Position numbers and translations under genes: made by a program. DNA of 64,000 nt from Paraburkholderia ultramafica (GTDB taxonomy: Bacteria > Pseudomonadota > Gammaproteobacteria > Burkholderiales > Burkholderiaceae). Where the stretch lies: the NCBI RefSeq assembly GCF_902859915.1, contig NZ_CADIKK010000020.1, positions 62,001-126,000 on the forward strand. Direction: 5' to 3'. Shown here piece by piece: positions 62,248 to 64,000 of this stretch (positions are counted from its first letter, which is position 1; the number at the start of each line of letters is the position of its first letter). The notes under the pieces were generated by a model. The model ran no database searches. It was not told where the DNA came from and saw only the letters and a list, made by a program, of their open reading frames with translations.

Positions 62248-63101
62248 GATGCGGAAGAAGCTGTCAGGGAAGACGCGGCCGCCAGTTCGGCGCCGATGTC
62301 GTGGGCCACGGCAAGCAGCGCGCGAGCGATCGAACCGTCGGCGGCGACGTCGATCGCGCCGGTCGAGCCGATCACCGTCAACGCGAGCGACAAACGCCCG
62401 TCGCTATCCAGCACCGGCGCGCTCAAACTGCTGATGCCCGGACTCGGCACGTCCACGCTGGACTCCAGGCCGCGCGCACGAATCCCGTTTAACGCGGTTG
62501 CGAAGGCGGAGCTTGCGTCAGGCGGCGTCATCGCGCTATTCGCCGCGCCGGACTGATTCGCCCACATCGCGGCCAGCGCCTCGCGCGGCAGAAAAGCGCA
62601 AAACACGCGTCCCGTCGATGTGGCCGGCAGCGACATCACCGTCCCCACATGCAAATTGACATGCAGCGGAAACCCCGCGTGTTCATAGCGGACGATCGTC
62701 GGCCCCTGCGGCCCGGCAATACAGATCGCGACGCTGAACCCGATCGCTTCGGCCAGCGCCGCGACGCGCGGCACGGCGGCGCGAAACGCCGGCTGGTTTT
62801 CGAGGTGCAGCAAACCGAGCCGCAACGAGAGCGGCCCCGGCTCATAACGGCCCGACAGTTCGTCGCGCTTGATCAGACCCAGGCGGCTCAGGCTCACCAG
62901 ATAAGCATGCGCCTGCCCCGGTGCGATCTGCGCGGCGCTGGCGAGATCGGACAACGCCAGCGGCGCGCGCGCCTGGGCGAGCGCCAGCAACACGCGGCCG
63001 CCCACTTCGACGCTCTGAATGCCGCGCTGGGTCTTGCCGCCGTCCGCCGTCTCGTCGCCGCGCGTGCCTTTGCCCGTGGCCGATTTCGCTGCTTTGCTCA
63101 C
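62244..63101 (-). CDS. IclR-family transcriptional regulator (first of a tandem pair)
   Basis: The 285-aa protein has LALSDLASAAQIAPGQAHAY, LVSLSRLGLIKRDELSGRYE and an effector domain LHVNLHVGTVMSLPATSTGR, very like the neighbouring paralogue. Lys/Gly-rich N-terminal tail precedes the HTH. It is divergent from the hydrolase gene at 63366, which the pair may regulate. Confidence 0.92.
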   Translation of the reverse strand: MSKAAKSATGKGTRGDETADGGKTQRGIQSVEVGGRVLLALAQARAPLALSDLASAAQIAPGQAHAYLVSLSRLGLIKRDELSGRYEPGPLSLRLGLLHLENQPAFRAAVPRVAALAEAIGFSVAICIAGPQGPTIVRYEHAGFPLHVNLHVGTVMSLPATSTGRVFCAFLPREALAAMWANQSGAANSAMTPPDASSAFATALNGIRARGLESSVDVPSPGISSLSAPVLDSDGRLSLALTVIGSTGAIDVAADGSIARALLAVAHDIGAELAAASSLTASSAS

Positions 63102-63365
63102 ACCCGCGCTCGTCCGTAAAAAGGGTCCATGTTAACCGAATGCCCGCGCCATCTCGCTTTCATCTTCGGCGTTCATTAATTTGCGTATAGCGATACATTT
63201 CGCTATTGACAAATAAACTGGCAGGGCCATAAGATGTATTCACCCCGACACACCGGCGCAGTTACAGAGTCAAAACGGGGCGAGACAATCCTCCAATACC
63301 GTCAGCCTGGCGCACATGCGCGGCCGGCCGTCTCGCCTCACGTCCAACTTTTGAGGGAGACAAGC
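63102..63365. promoter_or_regulatory. Divergent promoter region between iclR pair and hydrolase
   Basis: AT-rich section around 63170-63215 (TATAGCGATACATTTCGCTA) includes an inverted repeat TAGCGATA/TTTCGCTA-like, a candidate IclR site. GAGGGAGACAAGC precedes the hydrolase ATG. Confidence 0.5.
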
Positions 63366-64000
63366 ATGGCAAAGGCATTCGCATCCCAGGCCGACCTGGA
63401 AGTCAAGAAAGTCACGTGGACCAAGCTGTCCGACAACGCCTACGCGTACACCGCCGAGGGCGATCCGAACTCGGGCGTGATCATCGGCGACGACGGCGTG
63501 CTGATCGTCGACACCACCGCGACGCCGGCCATGGCGCAAGACCTCATCGCCAGGATTCGCAGCGTCACCGACAAGCCGATCAAATACGTCGTGCTGTCGC
63601 ACTATCACGCGGTGCGCGTGCTCGGCGCCTCGGCGTATTTCGCGGAAGGCGCGCAGCAGGTGATCGCGAGCCGCGGCACCTACGAGATGATCGTCGAGCG
63701 CGGCGAAGCGGACATGAAGTCGGAGATCGAACGCTTCCCGCGTCTGTTCGCCGGCGTCGAAACGGTGCCAGGCCTGACGTGGCCGACGCTCGTGTTCGAA
63801 AAGGAAATCACGCTGTTCCTCGGCAAGCTCGAAGTGCGCATCGCGCATCTGGGCGCGGGTCACACGAAGGGCGACACGGTGGTGTGGCTGCCGTCGCAGA
63901 AGGTGCTGTTCTCGGGCGACCTGGTCGAATACGACGCGGCCTGCTATTGCGGCGACGCGCAGCTCGAACAATGGCCGGCCACGCTCGAAGCATTGCGCGC
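63366..64000 (+). CDS. Metallo-beta-lactamase-fold hydrolase (partial at window edge)
   Basis: The visible 211 codons give GVLIVDTTATPAMAQDLIAR, the first metal loop LSHYHAVRVLGAS, later HLGAGHTKGDTVVWLP and LFSGDLVEYDA. The usual HxHxDH is reduced to HYHAVR: two His remain but Asp-His is Val-Arg, so one metal site is altered. The C-terminus lies beyond 64000. Expected activity: ester or lactone hydrolysis; this variant motif seems to be shared by a subgroup of these hydrolases. Confidence 0.88.
   Translation, partial: MAKAFASQADLEVKKVTWTKLSDNAYAYTAEGDPNSGVIIGDDGVLIVDTTATPAMAQDLIARIRSVTDKPIKYVVLSHYHAVRVLGASAYFAEGAQQVIASRGTYEMIVERGEADMKSEIERFPRLFAGVETVPGLTWPTLVFEKEITLFLGKLEVRIAHLGAGHTKGDTVVWLPSQKVLFSGDLVEYDAACYCGDAQLEQWPATLEALR

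Noticed and set aside
1..64000. Search for tRNA, rRNA, integrase or att sites
   Set aside because: None recognised by eye; no prophage or genomic-island integrase seen.

Overview
The window looks like a piece of a Paraburkholderia/Burkholderia-type beta-proteobacterial chromosome. This is inferred from high-GC third positions, a beta-proteobacterial trimeric porin, a DUF4148 secreted protein, PhaB plus phasin, a complete kdpFABC set, and many LysR/IclR/MarR/RpiR-controlled catabolic and uptake modules. I saw no rRNA, tRNA, CRISPR array, riboswitch or intact mobile element. Several gene remnants are scattered between otherwise ordinary metabolic genes.

Layout. (1) 11-6624, minus strand: a tightly overlapped seven-gene operon (flavin monooxygenase-Old Yellow Enzyme fusion, SDR, MarR regulator, enoyl-CoA hydratase, acyl-CoA dehydrogenase, thioesterase, RidA-like protein). 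It best matches a CoA-thioester aromatic pathway of the 2-aminobenzoyl-CoA (anthranilate) or salicylyl-CoA type, with a good sigma-70 promoter at 6661-6689. (2) 6.7-12.4 kb: unlinked genes (MAPEG protein, YciI-like protein, secreted protein, GNAT enzyme, patatin) plus a truncated epoxide hydrolase and a frameshifted IS630-type transposase. (3) 12.5-17 kb: porin-ATPase-binding protein-fused permease uptake operon. (4) 17.3-24.2 kb: GDSL lipoprotein, ferritin-like protein, amino-acid binding protein, ArsB/NhaD-type transporter, MCE/PqiB remnant and a DegP-like protease with an altered active-site loop. (5) 24.7-30.7 kb: pyruvate-dehydrogenase-type E1alpha/E1beta/E2, GNAT, and a convergent phasin-phaB pair with small proteins. 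(6) 31.2-37.6 kb: universal stress protein, kdpE, kdpC, kdpB, kdpA, kdpF and one more 34-aa membrane peptide; the kdpD sensor kinase is missing from its usual place.

(7) 37.7-49.6 kb: mostly lineage-specific small genes (ribbon-helix-helix-like basic protein, ACT protein, GGDEF-EAL enzyme, Tat-exported purple-acid-phosphatase-like enzyme, glycine-zipper protein) mixed with a LysR and a SnoaL-like remnant. (8) 49.7-54.7 kb: a CoA-transferase/enoyl-CoA hydratase pair with a LysR regulator, then two adjacent small secreted proteins whose C-termini share the motif CVGPxxFCxxxFGS. That pair is my best candidate for an undescribed system. (9) 54.9-61.3 kb: a sugar/polyol ABC uptake system split over two divergent units (permeases and binding protein on minus; SDR, ATPase and RpiR regulator on plus) with a 30-bp palindrome and a direct repeat in the divergent region. 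(10) 61.3-64 kb: two overlapping tandem IclR-type regulators diverging from a metallo-beta-lactamase-fold hydrolase cut by the window edge.

Working together: regions 1, 8 and 10 suggest inducible degradation of CoA-activated or other organic acids; regions 3 and 9 supply uptake; regions 5 and 6 connect acetyl-CoA supply, PHB granule formation, stress protein and potassium homeostasis.
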